Positions 37,837 to 47,121 of a DNA stretch of 64,000 bases are shown piece by piece. This stretch comes from Paraburkholderia solitsugae (GTDB taxonomy: Bacteria > Pseudomonadota > Gammaproteobacteria > Burkholderiales > Burkholderiaceae), in NCBI RefSeq assembly GCF_013177695.1, contig NZ_WOEY01000134.1, positions 1 through 64,000 of the forward strand, written 5' to 3'. Numbering within the stretch: the stretch's first letter is position 1; each line of letters starts with the position of its first letter. A program made the position numbers and the translations under genes. The notes below the pieces were generated by a model. It searched no databases and was not told the origin of the DNA. It saw only the letters and a program-made list of their open reading frames with translations.

Positions 37837-39573
37837 ATGCACACTTTACCCAGTTCCCTTACGCGCGATGTGCCTGCCGATGGCGTCGCCTACGTAATGG
37901 GTTCGACGGACGTTCCGTTGAGTGAGTCTACAGTTGGCCAGTTTCTAAGGGAAACAGCACGCCGGTTTCCTGATCAGCAAGCTGTGGTGTTCCGGGAGCA
38001 ACTTGTACGATGGACATGGAAGGAGTTTGACGACCATGTCGATCAACTCGCCGCAGGTTTCCTGTCATTGGGAATAGGAAAGGGGGATCGCGTCGGCATC
38101 TGGTCTCCCAACCGGTTCGAATGGTTGCTCACGCAGTTCGCGACAGCGCGCATCGGCGCTGTGTTGGTCAACATCAACCCCGCCTATCGTGTGGCGGAAC
38201 TCGAGTACGCGCTACGGAAAGTACGCTGCAAAGCGCTCGTCACCGCTGAGAGTTTCAAAACGTCGAACTACATTTCGATGTTGCTCGACATAGCGCCTGA
38301 GCTAGCGTCGCAGCAGCCGGACGAGGTGAGGGTCGCACGTCTGCCCGACCTTCGTACGGTGATTTCCGTGGGTGATTGGAGCGTGTCGGGCGTCATGTCA
38401 TTCCACTCGGTCATGCAGTGCGGAGACGGGATGCTTCGAGACAAAGGGCGTGAGGTAGTCGATACCGTCGAGCAAACACTTTCTCCTCATGACCCGATCA
38501 ATATCCAGTTCACGAGCGGCACCACCGGTAGCCCGAAGGGGGCAACGCTGACACACCGAAACATCGTCAACAACGCGCGTTTTGTTGGCATGGCGATGAA
38601 GCTGTCCGAAGCCGACTCACTCTGCATTCCTGTCCCGCTGTACCACTGTTTTGGCATGGTGCTCGGCGTACTGGCGTGCGTGTCGGTTGGCGCGCAGATG
38701 GTCTTCCCGGGCGAAGGATTCGACGCCGGTGCGACCCTCGCGGCGGTCGCGGAAGAGCGTTGCACCGCACTTCACGGGGTGCCGACCATGTTTATCGCTG
38801 AACTGGGGCATGCGGACTTTTCATCGTTTGACCTGAGCAGTCTGCGGACCGGCATCATGGCTGGATCGCCCTGTCCTGTCGAGACAATGAATCAGGTCGT
38901 GACCCAAATGCATATGCGAGAGGTCACCATTGCGTATGGCATGACAGAGACCAGTCCTGTGTCATTTCAAAGCGCAACCACGGATCCGCTCGATAAACGC
39001 ACGACAACGGTCGGGCGGATTCAACCTCATCTCGAGGTCAAGATCGTTGATTTCGATGGTCGTACTGTATCTGTCGGTGAGACGGGAGAACTCTGTACAA
39101 GAGGGTACTCGGTGATGCTGGGGTACTGGGAAGACGATTCGAAGACGCGCGAAAGCATCGTTGACGGATGGATGCATACAGGCGATCTCGCAACCATCGA
39201 CGCCGATGGATATTGCAACATCGTCGGGAGGCTGAAGGACATGGTGATTCGAGGGGGGGAGAACATCTATCCCCGCGAAGTTGAGGAATACCTCTTCAGG
39301 CATCCAAAAATACAGAATGTGCAGGTGTTTGGCGTGCCGGATGAGAAGAACGGCGAGGAGTTGTGCGCCTGGATCGTGCTTCGGAAAGGTGAAGGTTCGA
39401 CTGAGGAGGACATCAGAGACTTTTGCCGGGGGCAGATCGCTCACTATAAGGTGCCAAAGTATATTCGCTTCGTTAATGAATTGCCGATGACTGTTACGGG
39501 CAAAGTACAGAAGTTCGCCATGCGTGAGGAGATGATCCGTTATCTCAATCTGACCGGGCACAAGACCGCCTGA
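37837..39573 (+). CDS. AMP-binding acyl-CoA ligase
   Basis: About 578 residues from the ATG at 37837, which has GGAGG eight bases upstream; in-frame ATGs at 37822 and 37765 are alternatives. ANL-family motifs: P-loop TSGTTGSPKGATLTHRN near 226, YGMTETSPVS, the GDLATIDADGY hinge region, RGGENIYPREVEE, and the catalytic Lys in VTGKVQKF near 556. The fold resembles FadD3/AcsA-like medium or aromatic acid ligases. Placed after a crotonase and before an FAD hydroxylase, it probably activates an aromatic or phenylpropanoid acid with CoA. Specificity unknown. Confidence 0.88.
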   Translation: MHTLPSSLTRDVPADGVAYVMGSTDVPLSESTVGQFLRETARRFPDQQAVVFREQLVRWTWKEFDDHVDQLAAGFLSLGIGKGDRVGIWSPNRFEWLLTQFATARIGAVLVNINPAYRVAELEYALRKVRCKALVTAESFKTSNYISMLLDIAPELASQQPDEVRVARLPDLRTVISVGDWSVSGVMSFHSVMQCGDGMLRDKGREVVDTVEQTLSPHDPINIQFTSGTTGSPKGATLTHRNIVNNARFVGMAMKLSEADSLCIPVPLYHCFGMVLGVLACVSVGAQMVFPGEGFDAGATLAAVAEERCTALHGVPTMFIAELGHADFSSFDLSSLRTGIMAGSPCPVETMNQVVTQMHMREVTIAYGMTETSPVSFQSATTDPLDKRTTTVGRIQPHLEVKIVDFDGRTVSVGETGELCTRGYSVMLGYWEDDSKTRESIVDGWMHTGDLATIDADGYCNIVGRLKDMVIRGGENIYPREVEEYLFRHPKIQNVQVFGVPDEKNGEELCAWIVLRKGEGSTEEDIRDFCRGQIAHYKVPKYIRFVNELPMTVTGKVQKFAMREEMIRYLNLTGHKTA

Positions 39574-39693
39574 CAGGTTGGTGAAAACTGGGCGGAATCG
39601 TAAAAAATCGAGACTCGCAAACTCGCCATGATTTAGGTATCCGAAATAGATGCTGATGGCGAAATGCGGAGGTTTGCCAATTGGAGGTGTCGA

Positions 39694-41448
39694 ATGTATG
39701 AAATAACCACGGATGTCCTCATCGTCGGGACGGGGCCAGCCGGCTCCGCCAGCGCCGCGCTGCTTTCGACGTACGGAATCAACAACATGGTCATCAATCA
39801 ATATCGATGGTTGGCCAACACGCCGCGAGCGCACATCACAAACCTGCGCACCATGGAGGTCCTTCGCGACCTCGGCCAGCAGGTGGAGCAGGAGGCTTAC
39901 CTGTTCGCGACCGATCAGGATCTGATGGGTGGGACGGTTTTCTGCGAAAGTCTGACCGGTGAGGAGATTGGCAGGGTGCCCAGTTGGGGGCTGCATCCGC
40001 TGTCAAGAGCGGAGCGTCAATTGTCGAGTCCGACCAAGATGAACGATTTGCCGCAGACGTTCATGGAGCCGCTGCTTTTCAAAACGGCTTGCGCGCGAGG
40101 TACCGAGGCGCGGATGAGCACGGAATATCTGAGTCATACGCAGACCGAAGAGGGTGTTCTCACGCGCTGCCGTGACCGATTGTCGGGGGAGGAGTTCACG
40201 GTCAAATCAAAGTACCTTATCGGCGCAGACGGAGGGAACTCGAAGGTCGCAAAAGACGCGGGCCTGCCTTTCGAAGGGCAGATGGGCGTGCGGGGGTCGA
40301 TGAACATCTGGTTCCGCGCGGACCTGTCTGAATTCGTTGCACACCGCCCTGCGGTGTTGTACCCCATCATGCAACCGGGCGCGGAAGTGGGCGGTATCGG
40401 GATGGGCCTGATCCGGATGGTTCGGCCTTGGAACGAGTGGTTGATTGTTTGGGGCTATGACATCAACGAACCTGCGCCGGTTGTGGACGAGGCAAAGGCC
40501 ACCACGATCGCGCGACAACTGGTGGGCAAGCCGGATCTCGAGATCGAACTGTTGGGTGCGAATACCTGGACAGTGAACAACATGTACGCAACTCGCATGC
40601 AAGACGGGAGAGTGTTCTGCATGGGCGATGCGACCCACCGGCACCCACCGTCCGGCGGGTTGGGCTCCAACACGTCGATTCAGGACGCGTTTAACCTCGC
40701 GTGGAAGCTCGCGGAAGTCATCAAGGGGCGCGCGGGTGAAGCGCTTCTGGATACCTATTCGGTAGAGCGTGCACCGATCGCCAAGCAGGTCGTCACCCGC
40801 GCAAACCAGTCGATTGCCGAATTTGCCCCGCTCTATAGCGCGCTTGGCATTGACAAATCGAATGACGGGGAAGTCCTGCAAGCGAATATGCATGCCCGAA
40901 GCGGATCCACGGCGGCTGCCGAAAAACAGCGGGACGAAATTCGGGAGGCGTTGGCGTTCAAGCGATATGAACTGGACGCCCAGGGTGTGGAGATGAATCA
41001 ACGCTATCACTCGAGCGCTGCGGTGACCGATGGGCAAACAGAACCGGAGTTCACGCGCGACCGTGAACTGTATTACCAGGCGACGACATGGCCCGGCGCG
41101 CGTTTGCCGCATGCCTGGGTTTTCGACGCCCGTGGACGGCAACACTCCACGCTTGACCTCGCAGGACATGGGCGATTCGTACTGTTCACCGGTCTGGGAG
41201 GCGAAGCATGGGTTGAGGCTGCCTCAAGAATCGGTGAGGAGCTGGGGGTGAAGGTTGACGTACACGTTATTGGTCCGCGGCAGGCCTATGCGGACCACAC
41301 TGGCGACTGGGCTCGCGTGCGTGAAATCGGCGACAGTGGCTGCGTATTGGCCCGCCCGGACCATCATGTTGCGTGGCGTAGCCTTACGTTGCCGAGTGAT
41401 CCGGTAGCCGAGCTTCGCCGGGCATTGGGGCAGGTGCTCTCGAAGTAA
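39694..41448 (+). CDS. FAD-dependent phenol hydroxylase, TfdB/PheA type
   Basis: 584 residues from the ATG at 39694 with a GGAGGTG site; the frame from 39664 is not preferred. GTGPAG (residues 12-17) binds the FAD ADP part, GADGGNSKVAKDAG is the DG motif, and GDATHRHPPSGGLGSNTSIQ is the GD motif typical of 2,4-dichlorophenol hydroxylases. A C-terminal thioredoxin-like domain (about 430-584) is present. NADPH-dependent ortho-hydroxylation of a phenol is expected; given the hydroxyquinol genes on the opposite strand, resorcinol or a chlorophenol-like substrate is plausible. Last gene of block A. Confidence 0.88.
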   Translation: MYEITTDVLIVGTGPAGSASAALLSTYGINNMVINQYRWLANTPRAHITNLRTMEVLRDLGQQVEQEAYLFATDQDLMGGTVFCESLTGEEIGRVPSWGLHPLSRAERQLSSPTKMNDLPQTFMEPLLFKTACARGTEARMSTEYLSHTQTEEGVLTRCRDRLSGEEFTVKSKYLIGADGGNSKVAKDAGLPFEGQMGVRGSMNIWFRADLSEFVAHRPAVLYPIMQPGAEVGGIGMGLIRMVRPWNEWLIVWGYDINEPAPVVDEAKATTIARQLVGKPDLEIELLGANTWTVNNMYATRMQDGRVFCMGDATHRHPPSGGLGSNTSIQDAFNLAWKLAEVIKGRAGEALLDTYSVERAPIAKQVVTRANQSIAEFAPLYSALGIDKSNDGEVLQANMHARSGSTAAAEKQRDEIREALAFKRYELDAQGVEMNQRYHSSAAVTDGQTEPEFTRDRELYYQATTWPGARLPHAWVFDARGRQHSTLDLAGHGRFVLFTGLGGEAWVEAASRIGEELGVKVDVHVIGPRQAYADHTGDWARVREIGDSGCVLARPDHHVAWRSLTLPSDPVAELRRALGQVLSK

Positions 41449-41452
41449 ATAC

Positions 41453-41511
41453 TGAAGGCGGGCGTTTCGCCGGGATCGGTGTAGTTACGGATCAACGGCG
41501 AGACGCCTTCA
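41453..41511. terminator. Candidate bidirectional terminator
   Basis: TGAAGGCG (from 41453) and TTTCGCCG pair imperfectly with CGGCGAGACGCCTTCA, ending at 41511, giving a long hairpin with a loop of about 20 bases. It lies between the converging FAD hydroxylase and TetR genes. It has no strong T-run, so efficiency is uncertain. Confidence 0.5.
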
Positions 41512-41553
41512 CCATTCGAGTACCATTAGTCTTGCTCGTGGCTGGCAGCCCTT

Positions 41554-42237
41554 CTAGCGCGATGCCAATGCGCCAAACACGAGTTGCTCCACAGTGCGCC
41601 AGTAATTTTCGGCCAGCGCCGGATCGGACGGTGATAGATCACTGGTCGCCGAAAATTCCGGACCGAAGCTCGAAAGAGTCGACGTCAGACTAATCAACAT
41701 ATAGTGGAAAACAATCGGCTCGACGTTGGGTAACGCCTGTTCTTGCTGGGCGGCACGGATTTGCGGCAGCAACCAACTGATCAGCGGTTTTAAGAAAGTA
41801 TCGGCGAGCCATTGCAGCCGCGAACTGGAACCTAGCGATTCCTGAAGTATGAAGCGGTGAAACTCGGGAAACGCTACAGTGAAGCGAAATAGCGCCCGAT
41901 ATGCCAGCTTGAGCCGATCGACTGCGCTAGCCGGGCCGAGGTTGAACAGACTTGCATCGCGTTCTTGCCGGACCCGTTCGAATACATATTCGGCTACCGC
42001 CTGCCACAGAATTTCTTTGGAGCGAAAGTGGTAGGTAATGAGCGGATGCTGCATCCCGATTCGGTCTGCAATGCTACGAATACTCGCGACCTCGAAACCC
42101 TTTGATGAAAACTCGGTAAGCGCGGCATGTAAAATGGCCGAACGCGTTTCCTGAGCACGCTGCTGCTCAATACGCTTCAGCGCCGCCGGGCGACGTGCCC
42201 GGGCATTGCTTGCAACAGGTAGGGTTCGTGACGCCAT
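41554..42237 (-). CDS. TetR-family regulator (paralogue of the one at 29,833)
   Basis: 227 residues. Helix-turn-helix about 28-78: RSAILHAALTEFSSKGFEVASI, then QHPLITYHFRSKEILW. It is similar along its length to the TetR at 29833-30591 but lacks the basic C-terminal extension. It is the last gene on this strand after the maleylacetate reductase gene, so it may be co-transcribed with the hydroxyquinol genes and repress their promoter at 45319-45352. Effector unknown; a resorcylate, hydroxyquinol or a CoA ester are candidates. Confidence 0.87.
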   Translation of the reverse strand: MASRTLPVASNARARRPAALKRIEQQRAQETRSAILHAALTEFSSKGFEVASIRSIADRIGMQHPLITYHFRSKEILWQAVAEYVFERVRQERDASLFNLGPASAVDRLKLAYRALFRFTVAFPEFHRFILQESLGSSSRLQWLADTFLKPLISWLLPQIRAAQQEQALPNVEPIVFHYMLISLTSTLSSFGPEFSATSDLSPSDPALAENYWRTVEQLVFGALASR

Positions 42238-42308
42238 TGGCGAGTACGTTGCGACACGTTGAGGTGAATGTTTGGTGTCCAGATCATTGGATCCGGACGA
42301 GACTTGTT

Positions 42309-43382
42309 CTACAACCCAGCGTCTGGTGCGCTACCCTCAAATGCCCGCTGCAGCAAGGCGCGAATAGCACCGCGTTCTAGCGGGCGGGGATTCCAGTAGG
42401 CGTTGTTGCATGCAATGTCGGCGGCCTGGTCGAGTTGTTCCTCCAGCATGCCGATCTCCTTCAGTGCGACGGGCGCACCGTTTGCGCGAGCTAGTTCGTA
42501 TAGGCCTTGCGCAGCGCTGTCGTGCCCGATCGCCCGCGCAATCCGTCTCATCGCATCCGGCACAGCGGCGGCGTTGTACGCCAAGGCGTGTGGCAGCACA
42601 ATGGTATGGGTGGGCGCATGCGGCAGATTGAAACTGCCGCCGAGCGTATGGCAGAGCTTATGATGCAACGCCATACCAACGCTTCCGAGCACGGCTCCGC
42701 AAAGCCAGGCACCATAGAGCGCATCGGCGCGTGCGGATGGATCGTTCGGCTGTGCGACGATTTGGGGCAAGCTGCGCGCGAGCGCCGCGATGCCCTCTTC
42801 GGCCATCAGGCTGGTAAGCGGATTGGCATCACGTGAATACAAACCTTCTGCCGCGTGTGCGATTGCGTTGATGCCGCTTGTCACGGACATGCTGACTGGC
42901 AAAGTCAGGGTCAGGTCTGGATCGTAGACTACCGTTTTGGGTAATACGCGCAAATCGGTGCCTGTCCGTTTCAGGCCCGACTCGGTCAATCCGAATATCG
43001 GTGTCATCTCGCTGCCGGCGTAGGTGGTCGGCACGGCGAGAATGGGCAGGCTCGTCTCAAGGGCAAGACCCTTCGCGAGGCCGATTGCGGAACCGCCGCC
43101 CACGGCGATGAGGCAGTCGGCATTCAACGACTCGGCAACTGTGCGCGCTTGCGCGACGAGCTCAACCGGCACGTGCATGGCAGCTCGATCAAAGACACCC
43201 GCTGCGCGCACACCCAATTGATCGGCAACCGATACACCCAATGCGCGCTGCTCCTGACTACACAGAACCAGAGCGCGGTGTACCTGCAGCGTGTGCAATT
43301 CGCGTTCGATGTGGGTGCGCGAGCCGCTGCCAAAGACGACACGCGTGCCGCGCCCGTTATAGACGAATTCAGATGTTGACAT
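42309..43382 (-). CDS. Maleylacetate reductase
   Basis: 357-residue iron-containing alcohol-dehydrogenase-like enzyme that reduces maleylacetate to 3-oxoadipate. It has VVFGSGSRTHIERELH at the start, the dinucleotide stretch LIAVGGGSAIGLAKGLAL, PTTYAGSEMTPIFGLTE, and the metal-binding His segments KLCHTLGGSFNLPHAPTHTIVLPHALAYN. The length matches maleylacetate reductases (about 350). The gene is directly downstream of hydroxyquinol 1,2-dioxygenase, whose product is maleylacetate, which strongly supports the call. Confidence 0.93.
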   Translation of the reverse strand: MSTSEFVYNGRGTRVVFGSGSRTHIERELHTLQVHRALVLCSQEQRALGVSVADQLGVRAAGVFDRAAMHVPVELVAQARTVAESLNADCLIAVGGGSAIGLAKGLALETSLPILAVPTTYAGSEMTPIFGLTESGLKRTGTDLRVLPKTVVYDPDLTLTLPVSMSVTSGINAIAHAAEGLYSRDANPLTSLMAEEGIAALARSLPQIVAQPNDPSARADALYGAWLCGAVLGSVGMALHHKLCHTLGGSFNLPHAPTHTIVLPHALAYNAAAVPDAMRRIARAIGHDSAAQGLYELARANGAPVALKEIGMLEEQLDQAADIACNNAYWNPRPLERGAIRALLQRAFEGSAPDAGL

Positions 43383-43412
43383 AGCGGGTTCCGACGAGAG
43401 TGTGCCCGTTCA

Positions 43413-44294
43413 TTAGCCGCGCTCCGAAGGGTTGAGAACGAAGTCGTAGTCGAGCGTATAAAACGAGGTGTCCATCGCGGTGCCGTCTGGCGCGACACCC
43501 GGCGGGTGCTTGATCCAGTCAACGATCAAAGTTGAACGTACGCCGAATACGGCGTCCGAGTCGAGGTACTTGTCCCCGTTCCGGAACACGTGTGTAATCA
43601 AGGGCTCGTACCCTGGCGCCTTGATCCAGAAGTGCAGGTGGGCTGGGCGCCACGGATGGCGTCCGAGCGCATCAAGCATTCGGCCCACCGGTCCGTCGTG
43701 CGGAATCGGATAGGCCTCGGCGAGAATCGAGCGGAAATGAAAGAGTCCGTCAGGCAGCGTCTGCAAACGACCACGGGCTTGATAGGCTACGTTTGCATCC
43801 TGAGGGTCCCCGTACTGCACGTCGTAGTATCCGTCTTCATCGGATTGCCAGACCTCGATCGACGCCCCGGCTACAGGTTCTCCCGAAAGGCCCCGAACGC
43901 TGCCGGTAACAAAGCAGGGGAGGCCCGCTGCACCGTTGGAAATGTCGTCACCGTTCCTGTATTCGGGGGCACCCATAACAAAGAACGGGCCAAGAACAGT
44001 GGCCTCCGTGCATTCGGCTGGCTTGCGGTTGTTCTGTGTCGTAACCAGCATCGACAGACCGAGCGTATCCGACAGGAGGACGAACTCCTGGCGTTTTTCG
44101 TCAGTGATATGGCCAACATCGGTGAGGAAGTCGATCGCGTACCGCCATTCACTCTCGGTCAACTTCACGTCTCTTGCGAACGAATGCAAATGCTGGACAA
44201 GGCTGGTCATCACAGTGCGCAGCCTGTCGTTGGTGCAGCCGGCCATCGCCTCGAGCACCGCTTGGGTGATGGTGTCTTCGTTGATATTGCGCAT
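43413..44294 (-). CDS. Hydroxyquinol 1,2-dioxygenase (intradiol)
   Basis: 293-residue intradiol ring-cleavage dioxygenase. An N-terminal helical linker (about 1-95) supports dimerisation. The non-haem iron ligands are visible as a Tyr in EDGYYDVQY (about 157-161), Tyr195 in EAYPIPHDGP, and His219 and His221 in HPWRPAHLHF. TEATVLGPFFV is typical of hydroxyquinol dioxygenases rather than catechol ones. It opens 1,2,4-trihydroxybenzene to maleylacetate, and the neighbouring maleylacetate reductase confirms this. An AAGGAAAG site precedes the ATG. Chlorocatechol use cannot be excluded by sequence alone. Confidence 0.93.
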   Translation of the reverse strand: MRNINEDTITQAVLEAMAGCTNDRLRTVMTSLVQHLHSFARDVKLTESEWRYAIDFLTDVGHITDEKRQEFVLLSDTLGLSMLVTTQNNRKPAECTEATVLGPFFVMGAPEYRNGDDISNGAAGLPCFVTGSVRGLSGEPVAGASIEVWQSDEDGYYDVQYGDPQDANVAYQARGRLQTLPDGLFHFRSILAEAYPIPHDGPVGRMLDALGRHPWRPAHLHFWIKAPGYEPLITHVFRNGDKYLDSDAVFGVRSTLIVDWIKHPPGVAPDGTAMDTSFYTLDYDFVLNPSERG

Positions 44295-44327
44295 CGTCTT
44301 TCCTTGAACTCCGCGTTGCCAGTACAG

Positions 44328-45251
44328 TTAGCGCGCAAGCAGCCGGGCAGCATTTTCCCCGTACACCTTGTCCATCTCGATGCCGGGAATCTGGATGTCG
44401 TCGAGCACATTCCCGAACTGCCGAATTGCGCCTCTCGGTGCAAACGGGAAGTCCGTTCCGAAGAGAATGTGATCGGGGTCTGCTACTTGCGCCAGCGCGC
44501 TGAGGGGCGCATTGCCGGCGGAAAGTGCGGTGTCGAAGTAGAAGGATCGGACCGCCGCCAACGTATCACCCACGCGTTCGGCCACCGCGGGCATCATGGA
44601 GATCGAGAGCGCGAGGCGAGGAACCAGAAACGGCAGCGTTCCCCCGGCATGCGAAAGGATGAACCGGATGTTCCTGAAGCGATTCGTCGCACCTGACATG
44701 ATCAGGCTGGTGGCTGTACGTGTCGTCTCGAAGGGAAACTCGAGCACGGACGCCGGAGCGACCGGCGGCGCATCGTGAGGCGGCTGGTTGGGGTGAACGA
44801 AAACCACGGCCCCGCGCCTGTTCAATTCTTCCCACAGCGGCGTGAAATGCTCGTCCCCCAGATACAGTCCGTTGTAGTTCGTAAAGACAATGAAACCATC
44901 GACCTTCAACTCGTCAAGGCAATAGCTGACTTCCTTCAGCGAAGCATCGACGTCTGGCAGCGGCAAGCTCGCAAAGGAGCCGAACCGTCCGGTATGCCGG
45001 GATCTGAGCTCCGCTGCGTGGTCGTTGCATTTTCTCAGCAGCGTAGCCGCATCCGGAAGGGTGGGGCCGGAGGAGATGGACAGGATTCCCTCGTCGATTC
45101 CGTTTTCATCCATCATCGCGATGGCTGCCTCGACTGACCAGGTAGGGGCCACGCCGCCCGGCATTGCCGCATTCAGCAAATCCAGTCCAACTGCGTCCAC
45201 GTAGAGCTTCGGCAGAAAATGTTGGTGCGTATCAATCTTTCGCTTCGGCAT
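44328..45251 (-). CDS. Amidohydrolase-family decarboxylase-like protein (ACMSD type)
   Basis: 307 residues, TIM-barrel amidohydrolase of the ACMSD-like branch. Metal ligands: DTHQHF (residues 7-12) with His9 and His11, VFVHPNQPP, the catalytic HAGG segment (LSHAGGTLPF), and an Asp in FGTDFPFAP. These suggest non-hydrolytic decarboxylation. It is the first gene of the hydroxyquinol operon, downstream of a repressible promoter. A role converting a dihydroxybenzoate or related acid into the phenol feeding hydroxyquinol is inferred. It differs from the second decarboxylase-like protein at 48141. Confidence 0.85.
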   Translation of the reverse strand: MPKRKIDTHQHFLPKLYVDAVGLDLLNAAMPGGVAPTWSVEAAIAMMDENGIDEGILSISSGPTLPDAATLLRKCNDHAAELRSRHTGRFGSFASLPLPDVDASLKEVSYCLDELKVDGFIVFTNYNGLYLGDEHFTPLWEELNRRGAVVFVHPNQPPHDAPPVAPASVLEFPFETTRTATSLIMSGATNRFRNIRFILSHAGGTLPFLVPRLALSISMMPAVAERVGDTLAAVRSFYFDTALSAGNAPLSALAQVADPDHILFGTDFPFAPRGAIRQFGNVLDDIQIPGIEMDKVYGENAARLLAR

Positions 45252-45318
45252 GGCCGTCGTCTCCTATGAAGAATTCTTTTGCATCGGGAGGCGGCATTGC
45301 CTCCTCGGCTTAGACCCA

Positions 45319-45352
45319 TCTTAGTCGTTATTTTTTACGTTTGCAAAGTTTA
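45319..45352 (-). promoter_or_regulatory. Promoter of the hydroxyquinol operon with an overlapping operator
   Basis: On the minus strand, TTGCAA (45347-45342) and TAAGAT (45324-45319) form a -35/-10 pair with 17-bp spacing. The -35 lies in the symmetric element TTTTTTAC-GTTT-GCAAAGTTT (45332-45352), the same TTTAC-N4-GYRAA pattern seen at 34965-34986. The start codon of the operon is 68 bp downstream of the -10. Confidence 0.65.
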
Positions 45353-45666
45353 GTGAGCGATCCAGCCGTCCACGTGCTCCTGGTCAAGTTGATGCAAGGC
45401 CACATCCGCCGGTCCGGCTTGAGCGAGGCCTTAACGTTCTATCCAGTGCAATGATGCTTTGCAACTCAGGAGATGCACGCGTGAACGTTGCAACCATAGT
45501 ATTGGCCGACGAACCAGCCTATCGCAGGTTTCGTTGGGCCGATATCGACCCGATTCAATGATCCCCTGCGCCAGCGTGGAGGCGTCAACCTGCAGCACCT
45601 ACCTCCGATACACCCACACCCGTGCCGATGGGTTCAAAGCCAACCTAGATCGATCAGGAAAACGAA
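45353..45666. other. Intergenic region ahead of the aldehyde dehydrogenase
   Basis: About 310 bases between divergent genes. An open frame at 45459-45677 (72 codons) overlaps the start of the aldehyde dehydrogenase and has no family resemblance. No repeat or operator was recognised. The ribosome site AGGAAAACG precedes the start at 45667. Confidence 0.4.
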
Positions 45667-47121
45667 ATGACCCATAGCTACAAGTACTTCGCGGGCGGTG
45701 CATGGCGTGAAGCCGAAGGCGCCCGGACCTTCGAGGTACTGGAGCCCTATAGCCGCCAGTCCTTCGCACAGGTTGCCGCAGGCGGGCGGGCTGAGGCGCG
45801 TATTGCCGTGGAGGCCGCCGCCAGAGCGTTTCCGGAATGGTCCAATACGCCTCCGGCCGAACGCGCGCGCCTGTTTCTGAAGGCCGCGGAGATCGTCAAA
45901 CGTCGCCGCAGCGAGATTGCCGATGCGCTCGCCCGCGAAACCGGCAGCACGATCTCTTTCGCCAACTTCCAGCAGGACCTCGTGGCCGCGACGCTCGAAC
46001 AGGCCGCCGGCTGGATGTATCAGCCAGCGGGCCAGGTGTTGGCAACCAACCAGCCGGGTGTGCATTCCATCGCCGTGCGTCGCCCGCTGGGTGTGGTAGC
46101 CAGCTTCACGCCCTGGAACGGCGCGAACATCCTGTCATGGCGGGCGGTTATTTCTCCGATCGGTGCCGGCAATACGGTGGTGGTCAAGCCGTCCGAACTC
46201 GCTCCGGTGTCGGCGGGCCTGATGCTGGCGGAAATCGCGCATGAAGCCGGCTTTCCCGACGGCGTCATCAATGTCGTGCCCCACGCACCCGGCGCCGCAG
46301 GCGAAATCGCAGATGAGTTCTTCGACAACCCGAATGTGCGCGTCATCAACCTGATCGGTGGCGTGAAGACAGCCCGCATGCTGGCTGAACGGGCGGGCCG
46401 CACGCTCAAGCGCACGGTGCTGGAACTGGGTGGCTACAACCCGATGATCGTGCTCGACGACGTCGACCTCGACTATGCGGTTCGCACGGCGACTTTCGGC
46501 TGTTTTTTCCATCAGGGGCAGATTTGCCTGAATACGCGTCACATCATCGTCCAACGCAAGATCTACGACGCGTTCCTGACCCGGTTCGTGGCGCGGACCC
46601 GGACCCTCACCTCCGGCGACCCGCAGGATCCGAAGACCATCATCGGACCGCTGGTTACGCCAGCGGCGGTCGAACTTGTCGATGAGCGTGTCAGGGAAGC
46701 CGTCGCCAAAGGCGCCGTCGTGCGCAGCGGCGGTCGCTACACGGGCCAGGTCTACGAACCCACGATTCTGACGGATGTGCCGGCCGATGCACTAGTCGCC
46801 CAGGAGGAGACCTTCGGGCCAGTGGTCGTGGTCGAGGCCGTGGACACGGCGGAGGAGGCGGTGGCCGCCGCCAACCGGACCATGTACGGCCTGAGTTCTT
46901 CCATTCTGTCCGGCGACACTTACCGGGCCTTCGAACTCGCTCCAAAGATCCAGTGCGGGATCGTCAACGTCAATACGGCGACGGTCAACGACGAGATCCA
47001 CGCGCCGATGGGCGGCGTGCGCGACAGCGGCTGGGGACGTACCGGCCCCGACAGTCTGGCCGACTTCAGCGACGTCATCTGGATCAATTCGCGCAGCACC
47101 CAGACGCCGTACCCGTTTTAG
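45667..47121 (+). CDS. Aldehyde dehydrogenase (aromatic-aldehyde type)
   Basis: 484 residues. Catalytic Glu in LELGGYNPM (about 258) and catalytic Cys in GQICLNTRHI (about 292); EETFGPVVVVEAV and GGVRDSGWGRTGP close the active site. The segment usually reading FTGST is INLIGGVKT here, an unusual nicotinamide-binding turn. It resembles vanillin/salicylaldehyde-like dehydrogenases. It stands alone and divergent from the hydroxyquinol operon, so it could oxidise a ring-attached aldehyde to the acid that the decarboxylases use. Substrate inferred. Confidence 0.85.
   Translation: MTHSYKYFAGGAWREAEGARTFEVLEPYSRQSFAQVAAGGRAEARIAVEAAARAFPEWSNTPPAERARLFLKAAEIVKRRRSEIADALARETGSTISFANFQQDLVAATLEQAAGWMYQPAGQVLATNQPGVHSIAVRRPLGVVASFTPWNGANILSWRAVISPIGAGNTVVVKPSELAPVSAGLMLAEIAHEAGFPDGVINVVPHAPGAAGEIADEFFDNPNVRVINLIGGVKTARMLAERAGRTLKRTVLELGGYNPMIVLDDVDLDYAVRTATFGCFFHQGQICLNTRHIIVQRKIYDAFLTRFVARTRTLTSGDPQDPKTIIGPLVTPAAVELVDERVREAVAKGAVVRSGGRYTGQVYEPTILTDVPADALVAQEETFGPVVVVEAVDTAEEAVAAANRTMYGLSSSILSGDTYRAFELAPKIQCGIVNVNTATVNDEIHAPMGGVRDSGWGRTGPDSLADFSDVIWINSRSTQTPYPF

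Noticed and set aside
45459..45677. 72-codon open frame before the aldehyde dehydrogenase
   Set aside because: It overlaps the start of the dehydrogenase and resembles no protein I know.
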